A stretch of DNA of 64,000 nucleotides from an uncultured Clostridia bacterium. Its GTDB lineage: Bacteria; Bacillota; Clostridia; Christensenellales; Borkfalkiaceae. The position numbers were made by a program, and so were the translations under genes. Below the pieces are notes generated by a model. That model did not search any database. It was not told the DNA's origin and saw only the letters and a program-made list of their open reading frames with translations. Each line of letters begins with the position of its first letter. The first letter of the stretch is position 1. This document shows positions 52,504 to 61,784 of this stretch, piece by piece. Where the stretch lies: assembly GCA_944328495.1 (NCBI GenBank), contig CALVHR010000005.1, forward strand, positions 1 to 64,000, given 5' to 3'.

Positions 52504-53187
52504 TTATTTTTCGTCAAGATCGAGATAGGATGCGGGATCGATGCTCTTTCCGTCCTGCGTCACTTCAAAATGCAGATGCGCCCCTTCGTTGTATTCGTTG
52601 CCCATCACGTCCGCCGCCGCAGATACGGTGCCGATCACTTCGCCCTGCGCAACGCTGTCGCCGACCTGCAAGCCCGCCGCAACATCGATGGACGCATACT
52701 CGCTTTTCAGTCCGTTGCCGTGATCTATAACAACTTTGCCCCCTTCCAAAAGGGTGTCCGTGACGCTTTCCACCGTGCCCGCATATGCCGCACCGACAGA
52801 AGTGCCGGCATCCGCCTTAAAGTCAATCCCTTCATGCAGGTTATAACGATTGAGCGTCGAATTGTACCAGAATGTGTACATCGTCCCCACCGTACCCCCG
52901 CTTACAGGCATGGAAAATACGATCTCCGTGCTGCCCGGTTCGTTTGCATCGTTGTCGGTGTCCTCGTCATCATTATCGGTATCGGCCGGATTTTCAGGCT
53001 CATCGGTGCCCGCTCCGTCATCGGGATCCCCCGGCGATTCGATCGCAGGCGTTGTATCCTGCGCAACAAACACGACCGTAAGCACAATCGCCGCGACCAA
53101 CACCAACGCGCACGCCGCAACGACGATGTAATACCAGCTCTTCCTCTTGACTTTGACTTCATTGTCGTTTGTCTGATTTTCTTTCAT
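52504..53187 (-). CDS. M23 (LytM) peptidase, SpoIIQ-like
   Basis: A 227-residue protein with one N-terminal membrane segment (about 18-43), a long Asp/Glu/Pro/Thr spacer (about 45-90) and a LytM domain. The zinc ligands H-x3-D (HEGIDF) and H-x-H (HLHFEV) are all present, so it may cleave peptidoglycan. Topology and size match SpoIIQ, the forespore protein of the SpoIIQ-SpoIIIAH channel; SpoIIQ of Bacillus has lost a zinc ligand while clostridial ones often keep it. A GTATA/GGTCAAAAAT pair upstream weakly resembles a SigF promoter. Confidence 0.78.
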   Translation of the reverse strand: MKENQTNDNEVKVKRKSWYYIVVAACALVLVAAIVLTVVFVAQDTTPAIESPGDPDDGAGTDEPENPADTDNDDEDTDNDANEPGSTEIVFSMPVSGGTVGTMYTFWYNSTLNRYNLHEGIDFKADAGTSVGAAYAGTVESVTDTLLEGGKVVIDHGNGLKSEYASIDVAAGLQVGDSVAQGEVIGTVSAAADVMGNEYNEGAHLHFEVTQDGKSIDPASYLDLDEK

Positions 53188-53276
53188 GATATTCCTCCGA
53201 AAAGATTTGTTGTTTGGATTTTTGACCGTTTACGGAAATTTATACACTCTTTCAAAAAAAATTTTGTAAGCCGTTC

Positions 53277-53720
53277 TCAATACCCGCCGAATACCAGCGG
53301 ACAGCCCACGCTTGCCTCTTCCCCCCGCACCGCAACGTGCAGATTCACGCGCTGTCCGTATAGTTCGACTCCGCCCCCCAGCCGCGCAGAATAAAAGTAG
53401 TAATTCGTCACCTCTGCAGCGCTCTCCGAAAAAACAAATTTTCCGTCATATTTTTCAACCTGCGCAAATGCCTCCTCTTCGGAAAGATAACGCGCACTTT
53501 CCCCTGTCACCGATGCAAGCGACCTTTTGACTTTCAACGCTTCCGACGGCGCGGCAAGCGTGATCATCGCCTGCGAACTTTCACTCTGCGAATAAAAAGT
53601 ATACCCGACCGCTCGATCGAACAGCAGATCCTTATCCAAAATCTGCGGCAGAACAAGAAGCGCCAGGCAAACAATGCCCGTTAAAAACGTTATGCACGAT
53701 CTCGCAAATTTGCCGAACAT
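53277..53720 (-). CDS. Small exported protein, possible YwmB-like
   Basis: A 147-residue protein with a signal anchor (about 4-28, ARSCITFLTGIVCLALLVL) and a mixed alpha/beta exterior ending NLHVAVRGEEASVGCPLVFG. The C-terminal pattern YYFYSARLGGGVELYGQRVN recalls small YwmB-type proteins found near spoIIQ/spoIID in spore-formers; this is from memory and not certain. The ATG at 53720 directly follows a terminator-like hairpin whose 3' arm contains the SD GGAGG. Confidence 0.6.
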   Translation of the reverse strand: MFGKFARSCITFLTGIVCLALLVLPQILDKDLLFDRAVGYTFYSQSESSQAMITLAAPSEALKVKRSLASVTGESARYLSEEEAFAQVEKYDGKFVFSESAAEVTNYYFYSARLGGGVELYGQRVNLHVAVRGEEASVGCPLVFGGY

Positions 53721-53751
53721 AAAAAATCGCCTCCGAATTACTTCGGAAGCG
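53721..53751 (-). terminator. Terminator/attenuator overlapping a ribosome binding site
   Basis: A 10-bp stem with one G-T pair (53728-53737/53742-53751), four-base loop, then ATTTTTT and immediately the ATG of the next gene. The SD GGAGG lies inside the 3' arm. Confidence 0.7.
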
Positions 53752-53804
53752 GTTATCGCCAATTCTTCAAATGCTTATACACTTTTTTCTGTAAGCTTAA
53801 CTGA

Positions 53805-54860
53805 TTATTGTTTCCCTTTTTTGCCCAGCGGTATATGCGCGCAAGCGTTGATGGAAAGATCGGCAAAGTTTCCCGCAAGATATTGCGTGACCCCTTCTTC
53901 CGCGATCATTGCCGCGTTATCGGTACAATATTTCTTTTCGGGCAAAACCAGGCGTATGCCGTTTTCTGCGCAAACGTTCGCGAGTTTTTCGCGCAGATAT
54001 CCGTTGGCGATCACGCCGCCGCCCGCCGCGATTGTATCGCACCTTTTTTCTTTTGCCGCAAGAACCGCGCGCTCGGCGAGAACATCGCACGCCGCACTCT
54101 GAAAGGACGCCGCCACGTCTGCGCGGCTGTACGGCTCTCCCTTCTGCTCCTTGTTGTGGCAGTAATTGATGACCGCCGTTTTCAAGCCGCTGTACGAAAA
54201 ATCGTACCCGCCCCCGCGGAACATTTTGGGGAACGCGATGCACGGCTTTCCTTCCCGCGCAAGCTTTTCCACGTTCGGTCCTCCCGGATAGGCAAGCCCG
54301 AGCACGCGCGCAGCTTTGTCGAACGCCTCGCCCGCGGCATCGTCGCGCGTGGAGCCGAGGATCTCAAATTCCGTGTACGACTTTGTGTACAAAATCGCAG
54401 TATGACCGCCGCTCGCAAGCAACGTGATGAACGGCGGCTCCAACGTCGCATCGGTCAGATACGCCGCCGCCATATGTCCGCGGATATGATTCACGCCGAT
54501 GAGCGGAATATCCAGCGCATACGCAAACGACTTTGCAAAGGAAAGCCCGACCAGCAATGCCCCTAAAAGTCCTGCGCCGTAAGTCACCGCGACCGCATCG
54601 AGCTCATGTTTATCCGCGCCCGACTCTGCGATCGCGCGCTCCACCGCTTCACCGATCGCGTCGGTGTGCGCGCGGGAAGCGATCTCGGGCACGACCCCGC
54701 CGTATTTCGCCTGTTCCGCCGCGGAGGACAGTACGACATTGGACAAAAGTTTTCTGCCCCGCACAATTGCCGCCGCCGTCTCGTCACAGGAGCTCTCGAT
54801 GCCCAAAATGAGCGGCTCGGCCTTTTTATTCAGTTGCGAAAACCGCTGCGCGTAATCCAC
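53805..54860 (-). CDS. tsaD: tRNA threonylcarbamoyladenosine synthesis protein TsaD
   Basis: A 351-residue ASKHA-fold enzyme that transfers threonylcarbamoyl to A37 of ANN-decoding tRNAs together with TsaB/TsaE. Signatures: GIESSCDETAAAI at the N-terminus, HIRGHMAAAY (metal-binding His pair), ASGGHTAILY and GGGVIANGYLR. The start is GTG at 54860, with GGAGG 6 bases upstream; the ATG 18 codons earlier has no SD and would add an atypical extension. Confidence 0.94.
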   Translation of the reverse strand: MDYAQRFSQLNKKAEPLILGIESSCDETAAAIVRGRKLLSNVVLSSAAEQAKYGGVVPEIASRAHTDAIGEAVERAIAESGADKHELDAVAVTYGAGLLGALLVGLSFAKSFAYALDIPLIGVNHIRGHMAAAYLTDATLEPPFITLLASGGHTAILYTKSYTEFEILGSTRDDAAGEAFDKAARVLGLAYPGGPNVEKLAREGKPCIAFPKMFRGGGYDFSYSGLKTAVINYCHNKEQKGEPYSRADVAASFQSAACDVLAERAVLAAKEKRCDTIAAGGGVIANGYLREKLANVCAENGIRLVLPEKKYCTDNAAMIAEEGVTQYLAGNFADLSINACAHIPLGKKGKQ

Positions 54861-54957
54861 AATATTCCTCCATGCATATGTGCCGCAGCGCATATGCGTG
54901 TAAATTCCGATCAATTCGCGTCTTTTTTCTCAAATGCACCGCGAATCATATGTCTCT

Positions 54958-54988
54958 GTAAAAAAATGAGGGCGTTCCCCTCATTTTT
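54958..54988 (-). terminator. Terminator overlapping end of membrane-protein gene
   Basis: An 11-bp stem (54962-54972/54978-54988) with a run of T on the minus strand (54958-54966); it includes the stop codon of the gene ending at 54981. Confidence 0.8.
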
Positions 54989-55601
54989 GCAGGCGTTTGA
55001 CACGTTTCGGAATGCGATCATACACTTCGTATCCGCCGCTTTGGAAAATTTCATCGAACGCGGGCTTGTACAGCGCATGAATGTATTCCGAGATATATAC
55101 TTTGCCGCTAAACCCGGCATTGCGCAGCTCTTTCAAAAACTCAAAATCCAGCGCCATGTCGGTGATATATTCTTTGCGGAAAGTGAGGCGCACGTTGGTG
55201 CGCGTGTCGCAAAGGTCGAGCTCTTCCTCGTCTGCGCTCTTTAACAGGACGAGCGCAGGCACGGTCACGGGCCCCTCTTTGCCCTGAAACGTGGCGGGGA
55301 CAAACCCTTTCCAGCGGCGATATTCATCATAAATACAGATAATTGCCGTCCCGATCGCATCCGTCTTGACCGAACGGGGAATGCCGCACTTGCGATAGCG
55401 CAACCTGTCTCCTTCCATCCCGTAGCGCGAAAAGATGATAAATTGCGGCAAGACGGCAAGCAGTACCCCCGCGGCAAAGCAGGCGATCGCCCAAGGAAGT
55501 TCCCAAAAGAAAAACGCAAGGATCCCGATCGCAATAAATACGCCCCCGATCACGAGGAAAAATACCATATTCCCTTTGCGCCGATAGTTTTTATAATACA
55601 T
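54981..55601 (-). CDS. Two-helix membrane protein with PH-like cytoplasmic domain
   Basis: A 206-residue protein: two close membrane helices (about 12-33 and 36-58), then a basic-to-mixed soluble domain (FSRYGMEGDRLRYRKCGIPRSV) that resembles bacterial PH-like domains, and a C-terminal helix (RIPKRVKRLQK). Function unknown. It follows prfB after 54 bases and ends in its own terminator, so it is probably the last gene of the prfB transcript. The SD is weak (AAGGT). Confidence 0.7.
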   Translation of the reverse strand: MYYKNYRRKGNMVFFLVIGGVFIAIGILAFFFWELPWAIACFAAGVLLAVLPQFIIFSRYGMEGDRLRYRKCGIPRSVKTDAIGTAIICIYDEYRRWKGFVPATFQGKEGPVTVPALVLLKSADEEELDLCDTRTNVRLTFRKEYITDMALDFEFLKELRNAGFSGKVYISEYIHALYKPAFDEIFQSGGYEVYDRIPKRVKRLQK

Positions 55602-55655
55602 TTTGTACCTTTTTTCTCAATCACGTACGCGCGTTTTTGCGCCCGACGGCTCTGC

Positions 55656-56753
55656 TTAGCTCTTTTTCAGGTATTCGATGATAAAGGGCTGGATATCCCC
55701 GTCCATGACCGCCTGGATGTTGCCCGTTTCGTATCCCGTGCGGTGATCTTTCACGAGGGTGTACGGACAGAAAACATAGCTTCGGATCTGGCTGCCCCAT
55801 TCGATCTTTTTGATCTCGCCCTTGATGCTCTGTTCGTTGGCGATGCGCTCGCTCTCTTTGAGTTCGATGAGCTTGCTTCGCAGCATCTTCATCGCCATTT
55901 CGCGGTTCTGGATCTGCGAACGCTCGTTCTGGCAGGACACGACGATGCCCGTCGGGATATGCTGAATGCGAATCGCCGATTCCGTCTTGTTGATGTGCTG
56001 TCCGCCGGCGCCCGAAGAACGGAAAGTCGTAACTTTCAAATCTTCGCTGCGTATCTCGACGTCGCCGTCATCCTCGATCTCGGGCATCACTTCCAACGAA
56101 GCAAACGAAGTGTGGCGGCGTTTGTTTGCATCGAACGGGGAAATGCGCACCAGACGATGCACCCCCTTCTCCGCTTTCAAATATCCGTAGGCGTTTTCGC
56201 CCTCGATCTTGAAATCCACGCTCTTGATGCCCGCCTCGTCGCCGTCCAGGCGGTCGAGCTCGGTCACTTTATAGCCGTTGCGCTCCGCATAGCGGGTGTA
56301 CATGCGGTACAGCATGGATACCCAGTCGCAGCTTTCGGTACCGCCAGCGCCCGAATGCAAAGTCAAAAGCGCATTGTACCCGTCGTATTTGCCGCGCAAA
56401 AGGGAACGGATGCGCATGTCTTCCAGATCCGCTTCCGCCGCTGCAAGCAAGTTGTCCAGCTCGGGAACGAGGTCCTCTTCTTCGGTCTCTTCGATGAGAT
56501 CGATGACTTCGTTCACCTCGTCCAGCGCTTTTTTGCCCTTTTCGTATGCTGCGATCTTGCTTTCGACCGCGGACGTTTCCCTGCCGAGTTTTGCGGAAAG
56601 TTCGAGATTTTGCCATACCTCCGGTTTTTCCTGCTCCGCTTTCAATTGCGCAAGTTTTTCGCGCTGTGCATCTATTTCCAGCGCCTCTTTGGTCTCTTCC
56701 AGCGTTTCCGAAAGCGCCTTGGCGCGCAGTCTGTAATCGTCTGCTTTAAACAT
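55656..56753 (-). CDS. prfB: Peptide chain release factor 2
   Basis: A 365-residue RF2 releasing peptides at UGA and UAA. The GGQ motif lies in SSGAGGQHINKTESA, and the stop-codon recognition region reads RISPFDANKRR (SPF-type). Helical N-terminal domain complete. The frame is uninterrupted from the ATG at 56753: the usual +1 programmed frameshift near codon 25 is missing. It follows the exchanger gene and, before it, secA; secA-prfB order is conserved in Bacillus. Confidence 0.95.
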   Translation of the reverse strand: MFKADDYRLRAKALSETLEETKEALEIDAQREKLAQLKAEQEKPEVWQNLELSAKLGRETSAVESKIAAYEKGKKALDEVNEVIDLIEETEEEDLVPELDNLLAAAEADLEDMRIRSLLRGKYDGYNALLTLHSGAGGTESCDWVSMLYRMYTRYAERNGYKVTELDRLDGDEAGIKSVDFKIEGENAYGYLKAEKGVHRLVRISPFDANKRRHTSFASLEVMPEIEDDGDVEIRSEDLKVTTFRSSGAGGQHINKTESAIRIQHIPTGIVVSCQNERSQIQNREMAMKMLRSKLIELKESERIANEQSIKGEIKKIEWGSQIRSYVFCPYTLVKDHRTGYETGNIQAVMDGDIQPFIIEYLKKS

Positions 56754-56792
56754 TCTTACTCTCTCCTGAACTTCTTTCCCGCCGCAAAGTGA

Positions 56793-57794
56793 CTATACGG
56801 CAAACAGATAAACATAGTATCCGGCAAAACAAACAAGGAAGATCGTCCCCGCGATTTTGCCGAGTTTGTGCCCTTTGATCAGTGCAAGCGCATACAGCAA
56901 TACCGCCGCGCCCAACGCGACCAAAGCGTCGATGCCGTTTGCCGCAGTAAACGTAAGCGGATACACGAGTGCCGATATGCCCGCAACCACAAAAATATTG
57001 AAAATATTGCTTCCGATCACGTTGCCGACGGCAATATCCGTTTGGCCTTTGACAGCCGCAACCACCGACGTGACCAGCTCGGGCATAGATGTCCCGACAG
57101 CAACAATGGTCAAACCGATCACGCGTTCGGACACGCCCGCATATTCGGCGATGTACGTTGCCGCATTCACGAGCAACGTCCCGCCGCCCACGACCATGCC
57201 AAGCCCGATGAGCGCCAGCACGATCAAAAACCAAAGATGCCTGCCCATGCGGTAGATCCAGCCGCCGATGCGGCCGCGCGGCGCCTTTTCTTCTTCCGCC
57301 ACGCGTTCGCTTTCGGGAAGGGCAAGAAGCTCCTTGCGCTTTTTCCCCGCCTGCACAAGCAAGACAGCCATGTACGCGGCAAACACAACGAGCAGGATAA
57401 GCCCGTCATACCATGCAAGAGCTTTTCCCCACCAGCCGAGCCCCACAAGCAGAACGCTTGCAAGGAGCAGTACGGGAAGATCCAGTTTCAGCGATTCTTT
57501 TTGCACAGGCAAAAAGTGCATGAGCGCCGAAAGCCCTAATATAAGCAGGATGTTGGCGATGTTGCTTCCGACGACATTGCCGATCGCAATGTCCGTCGAA
57601 TGCTCGATCGCCGACGTGACCGAAACCGCAAGTTCGGGCATGCTCGTGCCGAACGCGACGACGGTCAGCCCGATGACCAACGGGGAAATATTACATTTTT
57701 TCGCGATTCCCGCGCTCCCTTCGACGAACCAGTCCGCCCCTTTCACGAGCAGAATAAGTCCCGCGATCAAAAGGAAAATCTGCAATGCTAACAT
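56793..57794 (-). CDS. Calcium/cation:sodium (proton) antiporter, CaCA family
   Basis: A 333-residue membrane protein with the two inverted alpha-repeats of the YrbG group: GTSMPELAVSV with GNVVGSNIANI in the first half, GTSMPELVTSV with GNVIGSNIFNI in the second. About ten membrane helices and a charged cytoplasmic loop (KKRKELLALPESERVAEEEK) between the halves. It exchanges Ca2+ (or K+) for Na+ or H+. The ATG at 57794 fits the family start, although its SD (AAGAAG) is weak. It is inserted between secA and prfB. Confidence 0.9.
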   Translation of the reverse strand: MLALQIFLLIAGLILLVKGADWFVEGSAGIAKKCNISPLVIGLTVVAFGTSMPELAVSVTSAIEHSTDIAIGNVVGSNIANILLILGLSALMHFLPVQKESLKLDLPVLLLASVLLVGLGWWGKALAWYDGLILLVVFAAYMAVLLVQAGKKRKELLALPESERVAEEEKAPRGRIGGWIYRMGRHLWFLIVLALIGLGMVVGGGTLLVNAATYIAEYAGVSERVIGLTIVAVGTSMPELVTSVVAAVKGQTDIAVGNVIGSNIFNIFVVAGISALVYPLTFTAANGIDALVALGAAVLLYALALIKGHKLGKIAGTIFLVCFAGYYVYLFAV

Positions 57795-57867
57795 ATGTAT
57801 TTTCTTCTTTTGTAAACAACCGAAAACAGCCGAAATACTCAATCTTTTCGGCTGTTTTTATCATCGG

Positions 57868-60732
57868 TTACTGATTTTTCCCGCAGCAGTTCTTATATTT
57901 TTTACCGCTTCCGCAGGGGCACGGATCGTTTCTGCCCGGCGTCTTCTGCGCACGCGGCTGCGGGCGGGATGCGCTCTCCGAAGAATTGGTGGAAAGCTCT
58001 GCGGTATTGACAGCGGGCTTGGGCTCGTCGATCGGACGCACCATCGGGCGGGACACCTCGATGCGCACTTTCAAGAGCATCGCGATCGTCGAATTCTGAA
58101 TGCGCTCGACCATTTCGTCGAACATTTCAAAGCCCTCTTTCTTGTACGAGATCACAGGATCGACGTTGCCGTATGCGCGCAAGCCGATACCTTTGCGAAG
58201 CTGGTCCATCGCGTCGATCTGATCGATCCAGTTGCGGTCCACGTTCATCAGAAGGAAACGGCGCTCCACGTCCGAATAATCGATGCCGAGCTCTTCTTTG
58301 ACCTCTTTGATCTTTTCTTCGTATGCCTTTTCGGTCGCCTTCGTGATCTTATCGATCGCATAATCGACGTCCCACTTATTGAGTTTATCCTGCGTTATAA
58401 AATTACTACCCTCGGGCAACAGCCTGTTTTCGAGGGCACGGTTGAGTACAGCCGCATCCCACTTTTCGGGCATTTCGTCGGTATTGACCGCTTCGGAAAC
58501 CACTTTGCGCACAAAATCAGGGATATACTTGACCACCTGTTCGTGCACGTCTTCACCTTTGAGCACCTTCATACGCTCTGCATACATGACTTCACGCTGT
58601 TTGTTCATGACGTCGTCATATTGCAGGACAGTTTTACGGATACCGAAGTTGCGGCCTTCGATCGCACGCTGTGCGTTTTCTATACCGCGCGAAAGCATGC
58701 GCGATTGCAGACAAGTATCTTCATCCTTACAGAAAATACTGTAAATGCGCTTCATGCGCTCGCCGCCGAACCGCTTGATGAGATCGTCTTCCAAAGACAG
58801 GAAGAAAATCGAAACGCCGGGGTCGCCCTGACGTCCGCTTCGGCCGCGGAGCTGGTTATCGATACGGCGGGATTCGTGACGCTCGGTACCGAGAATGCAC
58901 AGGCCGCCCGCTTTCACGACTTCCTCTTTCTCTTTATCCGTTTCCGCTTTATACTGCGCGTACAACTCGTCGTACATCGCGCGATATTTTTTGCGAAGCT
59001 CTTCCTGCTCCCCTTCCAGCTCGGCATAAGACGTTGCAAGCTCGATCATCTCATGCTCAACGCCCTCTTCGCGCATGCGCTTTTTGGCGAGGTATTCGGG
59101 GTTGCCGCCCAAGAGGATATCCGTACCGCGGCCCGCCATGTTCGTCGCGATCGTAACAGCGCCGAAACGGCCTGCCTGTGCGACGATCTCTGCCTCACGC
59201 TCGTGGTTCTTTGCGTTCAAAATGTTGTGCTTGATCCCGTTTTTGCGGAGCATCTTCGCGATCTCTTCGGATTTTTCAACGGTCGCCGTACCGATCAGGA
59301 GAGGCTGTCCCTTTTCATGGCGCTCCGTGATCTCGCGAAGCAATGCACGTTTTTTCCCGTCTACCGTAGAATACACAGCGTCGGGCATATCTTTGCGGAC
59401 AACAGGTTTGTTGGTCGGGATCTCCAATACGTCCAGCGAATAGATGGTACGGAATTCCCCTTCTTCGGTCTTGGCGGTACCCGTCATACCCGAAAGTTTC
59501 TTGTACAGGCGGAAGAAATTCTGGAACGTGATCGTCGCATAGGTCTTGTTCTCGTTGCGCACTTTCACGCCTTCTTTTGCTTCGATCGCCTGATGCAGAC
59601 CGTCCGAATAACGGCGGCCGATCATAAGGCGGCCCGTAAACTCGTCAACGATAATGACTTCGCCGTCGTTGACGATATAGTCTTCGTCGCGATGGAACAG
59701 CTTGTGCGCTTTGAGCGCCTGCTGAATATGATGGTTGAGCGACGCATTGTCAATGTCGCCCAGGTTATCGATATTAAAGAAACGCTCCGCTTTCGCCGCA
59801 CCTTTCTCGGTGATCTGCACGCTGCGGTCCTTACGGTCGATCACATAATCCCAATCACCGTATTTTGCACCGCGCGCAATGTCGTCGTAATCGCCGTATT
59901 TGGATTCTTCTTCCAATTCTTCCGGCTCTTCGGCAGCTTTCTTTTTCTTCTTGTCCTTGTCTTCTTCGCCCTGCTTGCCTTCATCGTCAAAACCGCCCGA
60001 CAGCGTGCGCACGAAACGGTCTACCCTTTCGTACAGCTCACTGGACTTGTCGCCCTTGCCCGAAATGATGAGCGGCGTACGCGCTTCGTCGATAAGAATG
60101 GAGTCGACCTCGTCGACGATCGCAAAATCCAGATCGCGCTGAACCATCTTTTTCAGGTCGGTTTTCAGATTGTCGCGCAGGTAGTCAAAACCGAGCTCGT
60201 TGTTCGTCGCATAGGTAATGTCGCAGTTGTATGCCTGCTGTTTCGCCGCATCGTCCATGCCGGGTACGACCACGCCGACCGTCAGCCCGAGGAAACGGTG
60301 CACTTTGCCCATCCACTCCGCATCACGCCGCGCCAGATAATCGTTGACCGTGACGATATGAACGCCTTTCCCCGAAAGCGCGTTCAGGTACGCGGGAAGA
60401 GTCGCCACCAGCGTCTTGCCTTCGCCCGTTTTCATCTCGGCGATGCGCCCCTGGTGCAGAGCGATGCCGCCGATGATCTGCACGTGATAGTGCTTCATTT
60501 TGAGCACCCTGCCCGCTGCCTCGCGCACAAGCGCAAACGCATCGTACAGGATATCATCCAGCGTCTCGCCGTTTTTCAGTCTGCCTTTGAGCACGTCCGT
60601 CTGCGCGCGCAGCTCTGCGTCGCTCATGGGCGCGTATTTCGGTTCAAGCTGTTCGACCTTCGTCGCCATCTTGTCCAGCCGTTTCAGCCCCTTTCTGCTT
60701 TCGCTGTTAAACAAGTAATTGATCAGTCCCAT
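57868..60732 (-). CDS. secA: Preprotein translocase ATPase SecA
   Basis: A 954-residue motor of Sec export. Walker A MKTGEGKT, DEVDSILIDEARTP, ATNMAGRGTDI and GRSGRQGDPG are intact; the C-terminus ends with the zinc-binding CPCGSGKKYKNCC (SecB/ribosome-binding tail). Residues about 245-290 hold a Lys/Glu/Asp-rich insertion (for example KDKKKKKAAEEPEELEEE) in the preprotein cross-linking domain, absent from Bacillus SecA. SD AGGAG lies 6 bases before the ATG, next to a GCGCGC hairpin. Confidence 0.96.
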   Translation of the reverse strand: MGLINYLFNSESRKGLKRLDKMATKVEQLEPKYAPMSDAELRAQTDVLKGRLKNGETLDDILYDAFALVREAAGRVLKMKHYHVQIIGGIALHQGRIAEMKTGEGKTLVATLPAYLNALSGKGVHIVTVNDYLARRDAEWMGKVHRFLGLTVGVVVPGMDDAAKQQAYNCDITYATNNELGFDYLRDNLKTDLKKMVQRDLDFAIVDEVDSILIDEARTPLIISGKGDKSSELYERVDRFVRTLSGGFDDEGKQGEEDKDKKKKKAAEEPEELEEESKYGDYDDIARGAKYGDWDYVIDRKDRSVQITEKGAAKAERFFNIDNLGDIDNASLNHHIQQALKAHKLFHRDEDYIVNDGEVIIVDEFTGRLMIGRRYSDGLHQAIEAKEGVKVRNENKTYATITFQNFFRLYKKLSGMTGTAKTEEGEFRTIYSLDVLEIPTNKPVVRKDMPDAVYSTVDGKKRALLREITERHEKGQPLLIGTATVEKSEEIAKMLRKNGIKHNILNAKNHEREAEIVAQAGRFGAVTIATNMAGRGTDILLGGNPEYLAKKRMREEGVEHEMIELATSYAELEGEQEELRKKYRAMYDELYAQYKAETDKEKEEVVKAGGLCILGTERHESRRIDNQLRGRSGRQGDPGVSIFFLSLEDDLIKRFGGERMKRIYSIFCKDEDTCLQSRMLSRGIENAQRAIEGRNFGIRKTVLQYDDVMNKQREVMYAERMKVLKGEDVHEQVVKYIPDFVRKVVSEAVNTDEMPEKWDAAVLNRALENRLLPEGSNFITQDKLNKWDVDYAIDKITKATEKAYEEKIKEVKEELGIDYSDVERRFLLMNVDRNWIDQIDAMDQLRKGIGLRAYGNVDPVISYKKEGFEMFDEMVERIQNSTIAMLLKVRIEVSRPMVRPIDEPKPAVNTAELSTNSSESASRPQPRAQKTPGRNDPCPCGSGKKYKNCCGKNQ

Positions 60733-60744
60733 AAACGCTCCTAT

Positions 60745-60823
60745 GCGCGCGATAAATGCGCGCTCAGAATTCTTGTATTTTGCAAACTGCTTTTATTTTA
60801 CAATATTTTCCTCAAAAAGTAAA
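60745..60823 (-). promoter_or_regulatory. Candidate secA promoter and leader hairpin
   Basis: -35-like TTTACT (60818-60823) and -10-like TAAAAT (60795-60800), spacer 17. A hairpin GCGCGC/GCGCGC (60745-60763) sits just before the SD. Confidence 0.45.
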
Positions 60824-60937
60824 TATTTTTCAGACCGTTTTCGCAATTTGCCCGCTTTTTAACCGTATTTTCACCAAAACAATGACGAAAACCTTTCTTC
60901 GCGCTCGCCAAAAAAATCTTTGCGCGCCCCGCACTGT

Positions 60938-61711
60938 TTATTTTCTCCGATCCGGTACGCTCGCAAACGTAAGCAGATAAACCTGCCTCGCTCCCGCACC
61001 GAAAAGAGCAGACGCAATGGCGTTCGCCGTCGCTCCCGTCGTCATCACATCGTCGACAAGCACGATCGTTTTCCCGCGGCAAAGCTTGCGCTCATGTACG
61101 CGAAAACAACCTTTCAAATTCTCCGCCCGTTCCCGACGCGACAGCTCTTTTTGTGCGGATGTCTCGCGGACTTTGACAAGCAGTTCCCGTTCCAAAGGTA
61201 TACCCGTACGCAAAGAAAGTTCCGCCGCCAAAAGTTCGGACTGGTTGTATCCGCGGCGCTTCTCTGCCCGGTTTGTCATCGGCACAAAGGCGAGCAAGTC
61301 CGCATCCGAAAACACCGAAACCAGCGTCGGAAGCACCCGCTCGGCAAACGCCTCCGCAAGATATTTTCCGCCTGTCTTGAACTTTTTGACCAGGCGCACA
61401 ATATCCCCTTCATAAACAAACGCACTGCGGGCGGCAGTATATGTCGGCATCGCGGCTTTGCACTCAAGGCACACCGGATAATCTTCGCCGATCGCCCTGC
61501 CGCATTTATCGCAGATGAACCCGCTGTTCAAAGGCAATGTGTCCAGACAATGTTCGCAGAAATGCCCGTCCGAAAACAAATCTGTCCCGCAGTTCACGCA
61601 AGTCAGTCCGCCGCCGAACATACGCTTGCCGACCTCCCGCGCGATCGATGCAGCCGCACGACCCGCCTCTTTGACTTTCTCGCCGATTCCGTTTTGCTTT
61701 TCGCCGTCCAC
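60938..61711 (-). CDS. comF: ComF-family phosphoribosyltransferase-like protein
   Basis: A 257-residue protein. Two Cys-rich knuckles (CVNCGTDLFSDGHFCEHC and CDKCGRAIGEDYPVCLEC) precede a PRTase domain with the PRPP loop VLVDDVMTTGAT and the family block RGYNQSELLA. ComF homologues work in DNA uptake and recombination; the enzymatic reaction is not established. The start is GTG at 61711, with GGAGGA 5-6 bases upstream. It lies just downstream of metK, after that gene's terminator. The basic, Ala-rich first 30 residues are extra. Confidence 0.88.
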   Translation of the reverse strand: MDGEKQNGIGEKVKEAGRAAASIAREVGKRMFGGGLTCVNCGTDLFSDGHFCEHCLDTLPLNSGFICDKCGRAIGEDYPVCLECKAAMPTYTAARSAFVYEGDIVRLVKKFKTGGKYLAEAFAERVLPTLVSVFSDADLLAFVPMTNRAEKRRGYNQSELLAAELSLRTGIPLERELLVKVRETSAQKELSRRERAENLKGCFRVHERKLCRGKTIVLVDDVMTTGATANAIASALFGAGARQVYLLTFASVPDRRK

Positions 61712-61748
61712 TGCGTTCCTCCTCCCGCCGCAAAGACGCGGCGCTCAT

Positions 61749-61776
61749 AAAAACAGGGCCGCCGAAGCCGCCCTGT
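61749..61776 (-). terminator. Terminator of metK
   Basis: Arms ACAGGGC (61753-61759) and GCCCTGT (61770-61776) with a GC-rich internal loop, then TTTTTATG on the minus strand. Confidence 0.7.
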
Positions 61777-61784
61777 CCTTTGCG

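Noticed and set aside
57268..60822. Very long plus-strand open frame (about 1180 codons) opposite secA
   Set aside because: It mirrors secA in the antisense frame, has no family motifs or SD, and secA is certain. Similar long antisense frames opposite the mutase, topoisomerase and lon genes were rejected for the same reason.
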